From Fen-1038 sp042408355 (lineage in GTDB: Bacteria; Chloroflexota; Anaerolineae; Anaerolineales; Villigracilaceae), in contig JBHORD010000053.1 in the NCBI GenBank assembly GCA_042408355.1, forward strand, positions 1 through 38,122: a stretch of DNA of 38,122 nt. Reading direction: 5' to 3'. Below are positions 23,591-31,761 of this stretch, in pieces. The notes below the pieces were generated by a model. It did no database searches. It worked only from the letters and a program-made list of their open reading frames with translations, and was not told where the DNA came from. Each line of letters begins with the position of its first letter. The stretch's first letter is position 1. The position numbers were made by a program, and so were the translations under genes.

Positions 23591-24190
23591 TCAGGGTTTG
23601 GACTTCTTCGTTGGGTGCGGCGTCTGTCCGAGATGGAGCCCGGGATTGGTGGAACTGGGCGGAGGTTGATATTCCGGCTGTGGCGTATTGTTCGCCCCGA
23701 ACACTGCAGTTGGCGTATCTTCAGGAGTTAGTGTGGGGGTAGGAGTCCCCGTATCCGTCGGAATCAAAGATGCGGTTGATTCCGGCGAGCCTGTGATGTT
23801 CGTTGAAACAGGCTGAACCATCGCCGCTGTTGGCGTCGAGGGAAACAGAAGATTTTTCAAATAATCCCGATTGACGTAAGCTGTAACCGCCAAATATGAC
23901 GTCATACCGGTAAGCACGATGACTTCAAGGGCAATGACGAATTTATCTATTTGAGACATGCCTGCCATTGCCGTTCCCGCGTGACCGCTTCCACCCGCCG
24001 AGGCAGCGCCGCCTCCTCCGCCGGAAGCGGCTCCGCCAGCGCCTCCGCCTAAAACAGCGGCGCCCGCCGCAATGAACGCGGCCCGCCGCTTTGAAAGCAG
24101 ATCGTCGGGATATTCGGGCCCGGCGGCCTTCAAGCGCGATAACAAATTGATGATATCTTTGTCCTTCAAGTTTTTCATTGGTCCAGCCAT
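23591..24190 (-). CDS. Membrane protein encoded with the sigma factor (candidate anti-sigma or effector)
   Basis: The 199-residue protein has three parts. The N-terminal cytoplasmic segment MKNLKDKDIINLLSRLKAAG continues to YPDDLLSKRRAAFIAAGA. A very Gly/Ala/Ser-rich stretch follows (about 47-76). After one transmembrane helix (about 85-106, KFVIALEVIVLTGMTSYLAV) comes a Thr/Pro-rich outer tail (TPTPTLTPEDTPT). It starts two bases after the sigma stop, with AAGGAG inside the sigma gene, so the two are translationally coupled. Position and single-TM topology suggest an anti-sigma factor, but no zinc-anti-sigma HxxxCxxC motif is present. Function is inferred from context. Confidence 0.75.
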   Translation of the reverse strand: MAGPMKNLKDKDIINLLSRLKAAGPEYPDDLLSKRRAAFIAAGAAVLGGGAGGAASGGGGGAASAGGSGHAGTAMAGMSQIDKFVIALEVIVLTGMTSYLAVTAYVNRDYLKNLLFPSTPTAAMVQPVSTNITGSPESTASLIPTDTGTPTPTLTPEDTPTAVFGANNTPQPEYQPPPSSTNPGLHLGQTPHPTKKSKP

Positions 24191-24192
24191 CG

Positions 24193-24744
24193 CTATCGCT
24201 CCTTGCCGAAGCGGCGATTTAGTTCATCACGAAGTTTGGCAATCGCCCGGGTTTGAATCACTTTCACGTTGGAAACGCTTTTTTCTAAGACCCTGGCGAC
24301 TTCCTCCGGCGAAAGACCTTCCAGGAAACGCAGAATAACCACCTGGCGTTGATCATCGCTTAAATCACTGTTAATAGAAGATAGGATGGCTTCCATTAAT
24401 GTTCTGTCTTCCACCTCTCCATCAACAGCGGGATTTCCATCTTGTGTGTCTAAAACTATATCCAGAGAAACAACCTGCCGGGCGTCACGAGAACGATCTA
24501 CAATGATATGGTACGCAATTTGATAAAGGTAAGAACGCAGGTTGGTCTTCGGTCCTTTGTTATCTTTCAATTGTTCCAGCAGGCGCGAAAAGACATCTCC
24601 AACTATGTTATCTGCCTCGATGGTATCGCGGGTCAGGCGCAGTGCATATCTGTAAATCGGCTTTGCATAGAGATCGAAGATCTCGGCCAGAGCCTTTTGA
24701 TCTCCCTTACGCGCAGCACTTAACAGGGCAGTCTCATCTGCCAT
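24193..24744 (-). CDS. ECF-type RNA polymerase sigma factor
   Basis: The 183-residue sigma-70-family protein has only regions 2 and 4. Region 2 (about 8-80) contains ALAEIFDLYAKPIYRYALRL, ADNIVGDVFSRLLEQL and RSYLYQIAYHIIVDRSRD. Region 4 (about 120-178) contains DDQRQVVILRFLEGLSPEEV with the DNA-binding helix ARVLEKSVSNVKVIQTRAIA. The DTQDGNPAVDGEVEDRT linker separates them. It is coupled to the downstream membrane protein gene. Upstream, AAC-N17-GTC at about 24783-24805 looks like an ECF promoter, so autoregulation is plausible. Target genes are unknown. Confidence 0.93.
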   Translation of the reverse strand: MADETALLSAARKGDQKALAEIFDLYAKPIYRYALRLTRDTIEADNIVGDVFSRLLEQLKDNKGPKTNLRSYLYQIAYHIIVDRSRDARQVVSLDIVLDTQDGNPAVDGEVEDRTLMEAILSSINSDLSDDQRQVVILRFLEGLSPEEVARVLEKSVSNVKVIQTRAIAKLRDELNRRFGKER

Positions 24745-24780
24745 TTATGCACCCCCTGCGCCCTGGACGTTTGCCAAAAT

Positions 24781-24810
24781 CATGACAACGAAACCTCGAA
24801 AAGGTTACAA
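24781..24810 (-). promoter_or_regulatory. Candidate autoregulated ECF promoter with inverted repeat
   Basis: On the minus strand TGTAACC is followed, 17 bases after AAC, by GTC, the general layout of ECF promoters. The same bases hold an inverted repeat aacct-N5-aggtt. It lies about 40 bases before the sigma ATG. Assignment is inferred. Confidence 0.35.
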
Positions 24811-24937
24811 ACAAATTCGTTAGTTCTTATCAAATAATAATCCCTTTTAGTTGACAGGACAATAAGCCTTTTGTTGCATTTTGGGGCTTTTCTGTCCCTT
24901 CAAATCTAAGTCCGCCCGGCCAAATATCTGCCCCGAG

Positions 24938-24976
24938 GTTAACAAAAAGCGCCATGCGCATGGGCGCATGGCGCTT
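24938..24976 (-). terminator. Terminator of clpC
   Basis: A perfect 12-bp stem (aagcgccatgcg at 24947-24958 with cgcatggcgctt at 24965-24976) is followed on the minus strand by TTTTTGTT. It lies 10 bases past the clpC stop. Confidence 0.9.
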
Positions 24977-24986
24977 AATCACATTT

Positions 24987-27461
24987 TCACGAAGCGTTTG
25001 CAGGCTGTCTGGTTTTGCCGACAGCGTGGGCCGTATGGAAATTGATCTTACCGGTCGCTCCGTCCACATCAACCAGGACTGTCGCCCCATTCTTGAACTT
25101 TCCGCCCAGCAATTCCACTGAAAGCGGGCTTTCAACATATTTTTGGATAGCCCTGCGCAGCGGACGCGCTCCAAATGCCGGATCATACCCTTCCTTGGCA
25201 AGCCACTTGCGCGCCGCCTCGGTCAACTCAACTCTGATATTGTATTCATTCAGCCGTTCCTGCACTTCCTTCATCTGCAAATCAACGATCTGTTCCATTT
25301 CTTCGATGGACAGAGGCGAGAACATGATAATTTCATCAATGCGATTCAGAAACTCCGGCCGGAAGGTGCCTTTGAGCGCCTTCTCGATTTTGTCATGCGC
25401 CTCGCGATCTTCATCGTCCGATTTTTGCTGGAGAAAGCCGAGACTGCCGCTTTTTCTCACGTATTCGGTACCCAAATTCGAGGTCATGATCAGAATCGTA
25501 TTGCGAAAATCCACCACGTTGCCCTGGCCGTCTGTCATGCGGCCATCGTCCAGAATTTGCAAAAGCGCGTTCCAAACTTCAGGATGGGCCTTTTCGATTT
25601 CATCGAACAACACTACCCGATAGGGTCGGCGGCGGACAGCTTCCGTCAGTTGACCGCCCTCTTCGTAACCGACATAGCCGGGGGGCGCGCCGAACAAACG
25701 CGAGACGGTGTGTTGTTCGCGATATTCGGACATATCCACGCGCACCAGCGCATCTTCGTCGTCGAACATAAACCACGCCAACGCCTTTGCCAGCTCGGTC
25801 TTTCCAACGCCCGACGGCCCAATGAAGATAAACGAACCGATAGGCCGGGATGGATCTTTCAACCCCGAACGGGCGCGGCGAATCGCGTCGGAGATGACAT
25901 GGATGGCTTCATCCTGACCGATGATGCGTTCATGGAGGCGCTCTTCCATGTGAAGCAATTTTTCCGCCTCCGTCTCCATCATCTGAGTGACAGGGATGCC
26001 CGTCCATTGATGGACGACTTCGGCAATATCGTTTACATCCACCACTTCATCGAGTTGATGTTCCACTTCCCATTTATCGCGCTTGGCATGATATTCCTCT
26101 TCCTTGCGCAGGCGTTCCACTTTGATTTCGGCTGCGCGTTGATAATCGCGTGCATTCGAGGCCGCATCTTCCTCCGCCTGCAGGCGGTCGAGTTCGGCCT
26201 TCATTTCCTTCAAATCCTGCGGCATGGAATACAGCGCCACGCGTAATTTGGCGGCGGCTTCATCCATCAAATCAATGGCTTTATCCGGCAGGCGGCGGTC
26301 GGTGACATAGCGGTCCGCCAGACGCGCCGCGGCCACCAGCGCATCATCCGAGAAGCGGACTTTATGATGCGCCTCGTAGCGGTCACGTAAACCTTGCAGC
26401 ATCTTGATCGTATCGTCTACGCTTGGTTCCTCCACATAAATCGGAGCAAAGCGCCGCTCAAGCGCCGAGTCCTTCTCGATGTATTTGTGATATTCATCCA
26501 GCGTCGTTGCGCCGATGGTTTGCAATTCGCCGCGTGCCAGTGCGGGCTTGAGCATCGTGCTGGCGTCCATGGCGCCCTGCGCCGCTCCCGCGCCGACGAC
26601 TGTATGCAGTTCGTCAATCATCATGATGATCTCGCCCTGTGCACGCTGGATTTCCTCGATTACCGCCTTCAATCGCTCTTCAAATTCACCGCGGAAACGC
26701 GAACCGGCAATCATCGCGCCGAGATCGAGCGCGACCACTCGTTTGCCAGAAAGAATCTCCGGCACATCATTGGTGGCAATTTTTTGCGCCAGGCCTTCGA
26801 CAATCGCCGTCTTCCCCACGCCGGCCTCGCCAATCAACACCGGATTATTTTTGGTGCGACGCGAAAGAATCTGGATCAGGCGCAGGATTTCGGTATCGCG
26901 TCCGATGACGGGATCGAGCTTGCCTTCGCGCGCCAGTTGCGTCAGGTCGCGTGAATATTTCTCGAGGGTCCGGTAACGCGTCTCGGCCTGCGGGTCGGTG
27001 ACGCGCTGACCGCCGCGCAAATCCTGGATCGCATCGTAGACCCGGTCGCGCGTCAAACCAGCGGATTCGAGAATGCGGGCGGCGGGCGTGTTGCGTTCGG
27101 TCAAAATCGCAAGAAAGATATGTTCGGTGGAAATATATTCGTCTTTGAGCCGGTTGGCTTCCTCGTTTGCCAAATCAATAATTCGTTTGACGCGCGGCGT
27201 GATGAAAATTTGTCCCGCGCCGCCGCCGAAAATGTTGGCTTTCGGGCTGGCGCGCAACGTCGCGTCGAGGCGCTCGACTAACGCGTCGGGGCTCACGTTC
27301 AATTTTTCGAGAATTTGGGGGATAACGCCGCCCGGCTGCTCGATCAGCGCCAGCAAAATATGTTCGGTGTCAATCTGGTTATGGCCGTAGCGCTGGATGA
27401 TCTCCGCCGCACGCTGCGCGGCTTCCTGGGCGCGTTCCGTAAAACGGTCAAATCGCATCAT
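24987..27461 (-). CDS. clpC: ATP-dependent Clp protease ATPase subunit ClpC
   Basis: The 824-residue Hsp100 unfoldase feeds substrates to ClpP. Two Clp_N repeats (1-145), first AAA+ module with Walker A GEAGVGKT (211-218) and Walker B MMIDE, a short middle domain with a UVR-like segment (about 430-460, NARDYQRAAEIKVERLR), and second AAA+ module with GPSGVGKT (548-555) are visible. The short middle domain and the LGF tripeptide (674-676), the ClpP docking loop, mark ClpC rather than the disaggregase ClpB. GGAGG lies 10 bases before the ATG. An 8-bp hairpin directly precedes that site. No clpP, ctsR or mcsB is adjacent. Confidence 0.95.
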   Translation of the reverse strand: MMRFDRFTERAQEAAQRAAEIIQRYGHNQIDTEHILLALIEQPGGVIPQILEKLNVSPDALVERLDATLRASPKANIFGGGAGQIFITPRVKRIIDLANEEANRLKDEYISTEHIFLAILTERNTPAARILESAGLTRDRVYDAIQDLRGGQRVTDPQAETRYRTLEKYSRDLTQLAREGKLDPVIGRDTEILRLIQILSRRTKNNPVLIGEAGVGKTAIVEGLAQKIATNDVPEILSGKRVVALDLGAMIAGSRFRGEFEERLKAVIEEIQRAQGEIIMMIDELHTVVGAGAAQGAMDASTMLKPALARGELQTIGATTLDEYHKYIEKDSALERRFAPIYVEEPSVDDTIKMLQGLRDRYEAHHKVRFSDDALVAAARLADRYVTDRRLPDKAIDLMDEAAAKLRVALYSMPQDLKEMKAELDRLQAEEDAASNARDYQRAAEIKVERLRKEEEYHAKRDKWEVEHQLDEVVDVNDIAEVVHQWTGIPVTQMMETEAEKLLHMEERLHERIIGQDEAIHVISDAIRRARSGLKDPSRPIGSFIFIGPSGVGKTELAKALAWFMFDDEDALVRVDMSEYREQHTVSRLFGAPPGYVGYEEGGQLTEAVRRRPYRVVLFDEIEKAHPEVWNALLQILDDGRMTDGQGNVVDFRNTILIMTSNLGTEYVRKSGSLGFLQQKSDDEDREAHDKIEKALKGTFRPEFLNRIDEIIMFSPLSIEEMEQIVDLQMKEVQERLNEYNIRVELTEAARKWLAKEGYDPAFGARPLRRAIQKYVESPLSVELLGGKFKNGATVLVDVDGATGKINFHTAHAVGKTRQPANAS

Positions 27462-27475
27462 AGGTAAAAGCCTCC

Positions 27476-27499
27476 GCGGGGGCAGTTTCCGGCCCCCGC
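27476..27499 (-). promoter_or_regulatory. 5' leader hairpin abutting the clpC ribosome site
   Basis: Arms gcgggggc (27476-27483) and gcccccgc (27492-27499) form an 8-bp all-GC stem with an eight-base loop. In the transcript it ends immediately before GGAGG of clpC. No U-tract follows. It could insulate or regulate access to the Shine-Dalgarno. A TATAAT lies upstream at about 27518-27523. Confidence 0.45.
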
Positions 27500-27667
27500 A
27501 TTTTGAATAGAGGCATTATAACAAAGTTGCTTCTGCGAATGGTCTGCAGGCTGTAAGATTTATATTAGACTTTCACGGGGCAGGCAATGCGCCCAGGCGG
27601 GGTGGCCATGACCATAATCAGGCCCCAAAATAGCCGTCAGAATCCGTTCAATTTGGCAATCGAGGCG

Positions 27668-27673
27668 TATAAT
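27668..27673 (+). promoter_or_regulatory. -10 box of the GNAT gene, leaderless type
   Basis: A perfect TATAAT is followed by ggcgca and ATG 27680, a six-base spacing with no Shine-Dalgarno. It is the same layout as mutL and the LysM gene. Confidence 0.45.
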
Positions 27674-27679
27674 GGCGCA

Positions 27680-28675
27680 ATGACCTCCGTCAGCGTTCAG
27701 GTGCATAGTTCGCAGGGCGGCCCTTTACGCCCGATGAACATCCTGCGCGACCTGCCGCAAGTGGCAGATTTGATCGAACTGTGCTTTTCGCCCACCATGG
27801 ACGAGGACGGTCAATCGTTTCTGCAGGAAATGCGCCGCGCCAGCCGCGACAATAATTTTCTGCGCTGGGCAGGCCAGGTGGTAGACAGCGCCTCCCTGCC
27901 GATGACAGGTTTTGTTTGGGAGGAAAACGGAAGGATTATCGGAAACGCCAGCGTGGTCACGCAGAATTTCAAAGGAAGAAGAATATGCATGATCGCCAAC
28001 GTCGCCACACACCCGGATTTTAGGCGGCGCGGCATTGGACGAGCATTGACCGAACGCGCCTTGCAGTACGCGCGGCAACGCGGCGCAAAGGAAATCTGGC
28101 TCCACGTTCGCGAAGACAACCCAACCGCCATCAAAATTTATCAAGATTTGGGATTCATCGAGCGGGCTCGCCGGACAACTTATTTCTCAACGCCGAACGC
28201 GCAATTTTCCCCGCCGCGTTCGAGTCCGGGCTGGGACCCGAGGCGGGTGATCGTTTCTAATCCGACTGCACGCGATTGGCCGCTTCAACGCGAATGGTTG
28301 AAGCGGGCACATCCAGATGAACTGAACTGGTACGCACATTGGGATTGGGATTCGCTAGGTCCCGGCTTATGGAATTGGTTCCGCCGCTCGCTGATCGAGT
28401 TCGATATCCGTCAGTGGGCCGCGAGACAGAATGAAAATTTGCTGGCAACCGTGAGCTGGATGCCGTCCATGCGCGTCCCGAACGCCTTGTGGGCGGCCGC
28501 GCCGCCCAACGGCAACGCCGAAGGATTGAGGTCCGCGTTAGAGACCGCACGGCTCGAGCTGGCTCACTATCATAAACTTTCGGTCGAATATCCCGCGGGC
28601 GACATGACCGACGCGATTCAGTCGGCGGGTTTTTCTCCGTTCCGCACGTTGATCTGGATGCGCGCGACTTCTTGA
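27680..28675 (+). CDS. GNAT-family N-acetyltransferase
   Basis: The 331-residue protein has a GNAT domain in its first half. Motif A reads ANVATHPDFRRRGIGRALTE (acetyl-CoA pyrophosphate loop R-R-x-G-I-G-x-A), and motif B is NPTAIKIYQDLGFIERAR. The second half (SNPTARDWPLQREWLKRAHP, NLLATVSWMPS, KLSVEYPAGDMTDAIQSAGF) looks like a degenerate second GNAT half. The open frame extends to 27587 with an ATG at 27608 as well. I prefer ATG 27680 because of the TATAAT six bases upstream, but this is uncertain. Substrate is unknown. It is divergent from clpC. Confidence 0.85.
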   Translation: MTSVSVQVHSSQGGPLRPMNILRDLPQVADLIELCFSPTMDEDGQSFLQEMRRASRDNNFLRWAGQVVDSASLPMTGFVWEENGRIIGNASVVTQNFKGRRICMIANVATHPDFRRRGIGRALTERALQYARQRGAKEIWLHVREDNPTAIKIYQDLGFIERARRTTYFSTPNAQFSPPRSSPGWDPRRVIVSNPTARDWPLQREWLKRAHPDELNWYAHWDWDSLGPGLWNWFRRSLIEFDIRQWAARQNENLLATVSWMPSMRVPNALWAAAPPNGNAEGLRSALETARLELAHYHKLSVEYPAGDMTDAIQSAGFSPFRTLIWMRATS

Positions 28676-28711
28676 TTCATTGTGCGTATTGACTCTCGAA
28701 GGAGAACGCCC

Positions 28712-29089
28712 ATGACTCGATTTATTCTTCGCTGGATTATCAACGCCATAGCAATTTTTCTTGCCATTCGCTTTGTACCCGGCATTTCGCTCGAAAGCGG
28801 GTGGCTGGGAGTTATCTGGCTGGCTTTGATCTTCGGATTGGTGAACGCCTTTGTCCGGCCTTTGCTTAAGATCATGACCTGTCCGTTGATCATCCTCACG
28901 CTCGGTTTGTTTACATTGCTCATCAACACATTCCTGTTCTGGCTGACCGGGCAGATCGGTCAGGCTTTCGGAATTATGATTACGATCAACGGCTTCTGGC
29001 CGGCGTTCCTGGGCGCGTTGGTGGTAAGCATCGTCAGCGTGATTCTGACGCTGGTGTTGAAAGACGAACTGAGAGGTTCGCGCCGTTAA
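28712..29089 (+). CDS. PF04020-type four-helix membrane protein (YvlD/phage holin 4-like)
   Basis: The 125-residue protein has four hydrophobic helices: FILRWIINAIAIFLAIRFVP, VIWLALIFGLVNAFVRPLLK, CPLIILTLGLFTLLINTFLF and FLGALVVSIVSVILTLVL. The VNAFVRPLLKIMTCPLIILT segment is the family hallmark. Databases often name such proteins phage holin family, but they are widespread chromosomal membrane proteins of unknown function and there is no phage context here. AAGGAG lies seven bases before ATG 28712. It follows the GNAT gene by 36 bases and is probably co-transcribed. Confidence 0.88.
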   Translation: MTRFILRWIINAIAIFLAIRFVPGISLESGWLGVIWLALIFGLVNAFVRPLLKIMTCPLIILTLGLFTLLINTFLFWLTGQIGQAFGIMITINGFWPAFLGALVVSIVSVILTLVLKDELRGSRR

Positions 29090-29111
29090 AAATGAATTTC
29101 CCCAAACAAAT

Positions 29112-29145
29112 GGAGCGGGTTTGTAATCCGCTCCTATGTTTTTAA
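29112..29145. terminator. Terminator between converging genes
   Basis: A 7-bp stem ggagcgg (29112-29118) with ccgctcc (29128-29134) is followed by TATGTTTTT on the plus strand. The last stem base is also the first base of the P1 hydrolase stop codon (minus strand). Confidence 0.7.
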
Positions 29146-30138
29146 TCCCGGCAGGCCTCCAGCCGATGCCGACATTTTTACCGCGCGCAAAATCGCCTGC
29201 GATATGGCTTCCGCCGCAAACGCGCCAATGGTCGTTACATCCGATTTTTTATTTCCGGTGGATAGTGCAAAAGTCGTGTCGCCGTCCAACATCGTGTGCG
29301 CGGGGCGGATGGCGCGCGCCAATCCGTCGTGAGCCATCTGCGCGACCTTTGTCGCTTCGACTTTCGTGAGCTTTGCATTGGTCGCCACCGCGCCGATGGC
29401 CGTATTTGTTTTTGCGGCAAACCGCATCACGCCGCGTCCCGTAAACGTTCGCATCATCTTCAACGTGTCGGCAAAATATTCCCTGCCGCCGACTCGAATG
29501 GGTCCGATCTTTCCCGATCTCAAACCGGCGATGATCTTTCCGTCTTCGATCACGTCGCCCCACACATTGACGGCGACAAGTGCGCCAACGATGATTCCGT
29601 TTCCAATATGGATGCTTGCGCTTCCGATTCCGGACTTCATGGCGAGCGCGTTGCCAAATAATTTTCCCACGCTGGCGCCGGCTCCCGCCCCGACGTTGCC
29701 TTCCGCGACTTTATTTGTAGAGGCGTTAAGACAAGCCTGATAGCCCATCTCCGCATCGGGGCGGATATTTTTATCGCCGAGATTCAAATCGAAAAGTATC
29801 GCCGCCGGAACGATTGGGACTTTGGCTACGCCCGTGTTGAATCCGATTTTTTGTTCTTCGAGGTAACGCATCACGCCGGCCGCCGCGTCGAGTCCAAATG
29901 CGGAGCCGCCTGCCAATAAAATTGCGTGAACTTTTTGAACAAGATTGATCGGGTCGAGCAGATCCGTCTCGCGCGTGCCGGGCGCGCTGCCGCGCACATC
30001 CACGCCGGCGGCCGCGCCTTTGCGGCACAAAATAACGGTGCAACCGGTCAATGCCGCATCGTTTTGCGCCTGACCGACTTCGATGCCGGGGACGTCGGTA
30101 ATCGTGCCGTTCATGATCCTGTGTTTGACCTCTTGCAT
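29134..30138 (-). CDS. P1-family self-processing hydrolase (DmpA/NylC-like)
   Basis: The 334 residues begin NGTITDVPGIEVGQAQN, the common start of this N-terminal-nucleophile family (aminopeptidase DmpA, nylon-oligomer hydrolase NylC). Other landmarks are TRETDLLDPINLVQKVHAIL, LAGGSAFGLDAAAGVM, EGNVGAGAGASVGK, and TNTAIGAVATNAKL. In relatives the precursor cleaves itself just before a Ser/Thr that becomes the catalytic residue; T246 (after N245) is the candidate here, as in NylC. Natural substrates are probably amides or small peptides. ATG 30138 is used; ATG 30114 is an alternative that fits the family start better. Confidence 0.85.
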   Translation of the reverse strand: MQEVKHRIMNGTITDVPGIEVGQAQNDAALTGCTVILCRKGAAAGVDVRGSAPGTRETDLLDPINLVQKVHAILLAGGSAFGLDAAAGVMRYLEEQKIGFNTGVAKVPIVPAAILFDLNLGDKNIRPDAEMGYQACLNASTNKVAEGNVGAGAGASVGKLFGNALAMKSGIGSASIHIGNGIIVGALVAVNVWGDVIEDGKIIAGLRSGKIGPIRVGGREYFADTLKMMRTFTGRGVMRFAAKTNTAIGAVATNAKLTKVEATKVAQMAHDGLARAIRPAHTMLDGDTTFALSTGNKKSDVTTIGAFAAEAISQAILRAVKMSASAGGLPGLKT

Positions 30139-30217
30139 AAGTTAATCCATCCTCGAGCCGGCGCTGGAGAACGTCGGCGGCTCAGGACATGTTTTGCGCT
30201 GGGCGCCGTGCAAGAGG

Positions 30218-30400
30218 TCATTTGAGAATGCGCGCAAGCTCGATGAATTCTTCCCATTCCTCTTGAAAGAAATGGACGGTGACATTGTTGAGTTCAACGT
30301 GATAGGTCGTTTCGCCGTCGGGTTCTTCGGCTTTCCAAATCATATAATTCTCGGTCTCAGCCAGAGTCTCGGTGCGGAGGTCTTTATTATTATTGGACAT
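30218..30400 (-). CDS. Small acidic hypothetical protein, 60 residues
   Basis: The ORF begins MSNNNKDLRTETLAETENYM and continues IWKAEEPDGETTYHVELNNV, then TVHFFQEEWEEFIELARILK. The pattern of three beta-strands and a helix looks like a genuine folded domain. AGGAG lies six bases before the ATG. It lies between the permease and P1 hydrolase genes on the same strand, so a three-gene unit is likely. It recalls small conserved proteins of Chloroflexota, but I cannot name the family. Confidence 0.8.
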   Translation of the reverse strand: MSNNNKDLRTETLAETENYMIWKAEEPDGETTYHVELNNVTVHFFQEEWEEFIELARILK

Positions 30401-30446
30401 GCGATTCTCCTGGAAAGAATTAATCGGGAAAAAGATTCGGCGGCGC

Positions 30447-31658
30447 TCAATTTGGTTTGGCGGCGCGCGCCGTAATTTCCTGCCAGATGCGGCGGATTTG
30501 GGCCGCCAGCCTCGAGGCCAGCGGAGGCGCGGGTTGCGTGGCAGGTTCGGGCCACGGATTCAGATCCAGCATCTTCCGCATCACATAACGCCATAAAAGC
30601 ATCGCCGTGGCAAGGATCGGCGCGGCCACCACCACGCCCAGCAATCCAAGATAGTTGGCGGCGATGATGGCGGCAACCAGCACAGCCGCCGGGTGGACGC
30701 GCAATGCCTGTGCAATGATGCGCGGCGTGACAAAGTTGTCATAGGTTTGATCAATGACAATCGCCAGCGCAACGCAAAGAATCATGTAATACAGCGGCGA
30801 CATGCCAAACGGACGCGTCGGCTGAAAATAAGTTACGAGGCCGAGCGTCGTCCACGTGACGAACGCGCCGACATAGGGAACGAATTTGGAAAGCCCGGCG
30901 AGGAACGCGATGCCAATTGCGTAGCTGACGCCAAGCACACCAAAGACGACCATGTATGTGAGCGCGGTCAGAATGAATACAATGACCTGCCCGCGCAGGA
31001 ATGCGTTCCAGATCAGCGTCAGTTCATGTCCGAGCCGCCGGATATCTTCGGAATAGCCGGGAATATCAAACCAGACAATGCGGTTGCGCAGACCGCCGCT
31101 CTCTGCAAGAACGAAATAAGAGACCAAAAGAACGAAGAGGGCCCAGCCGAGGAATTGCGCCGCGCTGCTGGCGATGGCGCCCAGCAAATCGCCGGTGCGT
31201 CCAAGCAGAGGCTGAATGAGGCCCAACAGTTCACTGCTCAGTTGATGCAAGTCCAGCGTGCGAAAGTCAATCGGAAATGGACCAATGTAATACACCTGTC
31301 CGGATAATTTCTGGATGAGATCAGGCAGGGAGGCCAGATAATCTTGAACAATGGTAATTAAACTCTGAATCTGCTGAATCAATCCCACGCCGCCCAGCGT
31401 CAGCATACTCAACGAAAACAACAAGAGCAAAATATAAATGAAGGAGACAACGATCTGCCATGAAATATGCGTTACTCTTTGCAAAAAATTGGCAATCGGG
31501 TGAAATAGATACGCCAGCACAAAAGCCATCAGGAGCGGACCAATGATGCCATGGAACTGGATAAACAAGCCCGCCACGATGGCAACAACCGTCAGGGCGA
31601 CCACCAGTTTCGTCGTCGCGCCCCATGGCGGAGAGGACGGATTCGGAGATTGATTCAT
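30447..31658 (-). CDS. AI-2E family transporter (PF01594 permease)
   Basis: From ATG 31658 the protein has 403 residues with about eight membrane segments. It starts MNQSPNPSSPPWGATTKLVV, then a first helix pair (VALTVVAIVAGLFIQFHGII and LLMAFVLAYLFHPIANFLQR), a long extracellular loop with SLPDLIQKLSGQ, and the conserved C-terminal part AFLAGLSKFVPYVGAFVTWT, then VIDQTYDNFVTPRIIAQALR and HPAAVLVAAIIAANYLGLLG. The family was named for autoinducer-2 export, but many members are Na/H antiporters or of unknown substrate. The open frame extends to 31877 but that part has no matching features. Confidence 0.88.
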   Translation of the reverse strand: MNQSPNPSSPPWGATTKLVVALTVVAIVAGLFIQFHGIIGPLLMAFVLAYLFHPIANFLQRVTHISWQIVVSFIYILLLLFSLSMLTLGGVGLIQQIQSLITIVQDYLASLPDLIQKLSGQVYYIGPFPIDFRTLDLHQLSSELLGLIQPLLGRTGDLLGAIASSAAQFLGWALFVLLVSYFVLAESGGLRNRIVWFDIPGYSEDIRRLGHELTLIWNAFLRGQVIVFILTALTYMVVFGVLGVSYAIGIAFLAGLSKFVPYVGAFVTWTTLGLVTYFQPTRPFGMSPLYYMILCVALAIVIDQTYDNFVTPRIIAQALRVHPAAVLVAAIIAANYLGLLGVVVAAPILATAMLLWRYVMRKMLDLNPWPEPATQPAPPLASRLAAQIRRIWQEITARAAKPN

Positions 31659-31682
31659 GGATGCATTGCCTTTTGCAACCCG

Positions 31683-31711
31683 ATTGTAGTCAATGCCAGG
31701 TAAATTTACAA
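31683..31711 (-). promoter_or_regulatory. Promoter of the AI-2E permease gene
   Basis: On the minus strand TTGTAA (31706-31711), 17 bases, TACAAT (31683-31688). It begins just after the FHA gene terminator. Confidence 0.55.
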
Positions 31712-31715
31712 CCGC

Positions 31716-31748
31716 TAAAAAAACATCCCCGCAAATTGCGGGGATGTT
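31716..31748 (-). terminator. Terminator of the FHA gene
   Basis: A perfect 12-bp stem (aacatccccgca at 31722-31733 with tgcggggatgtt at 31737-31748) has a three-base loop. A run of seven T follows on the minus strand. Confidence 0.92.
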
Positions 31749-31761
31749 CAAATGACGGCTT

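Noticed and set aside
25143..26246. 367-codon open frame antisense to clpC
   Set aside because: Shadow of clpC, with His/Arg/Phe-rich translation typical of antisense frames.
28712..29089. Phage holin as sign of a prophage
   Set aside because: The protein is a PF04020-type membrane protein common on chromosomes; no other phage gene is near.
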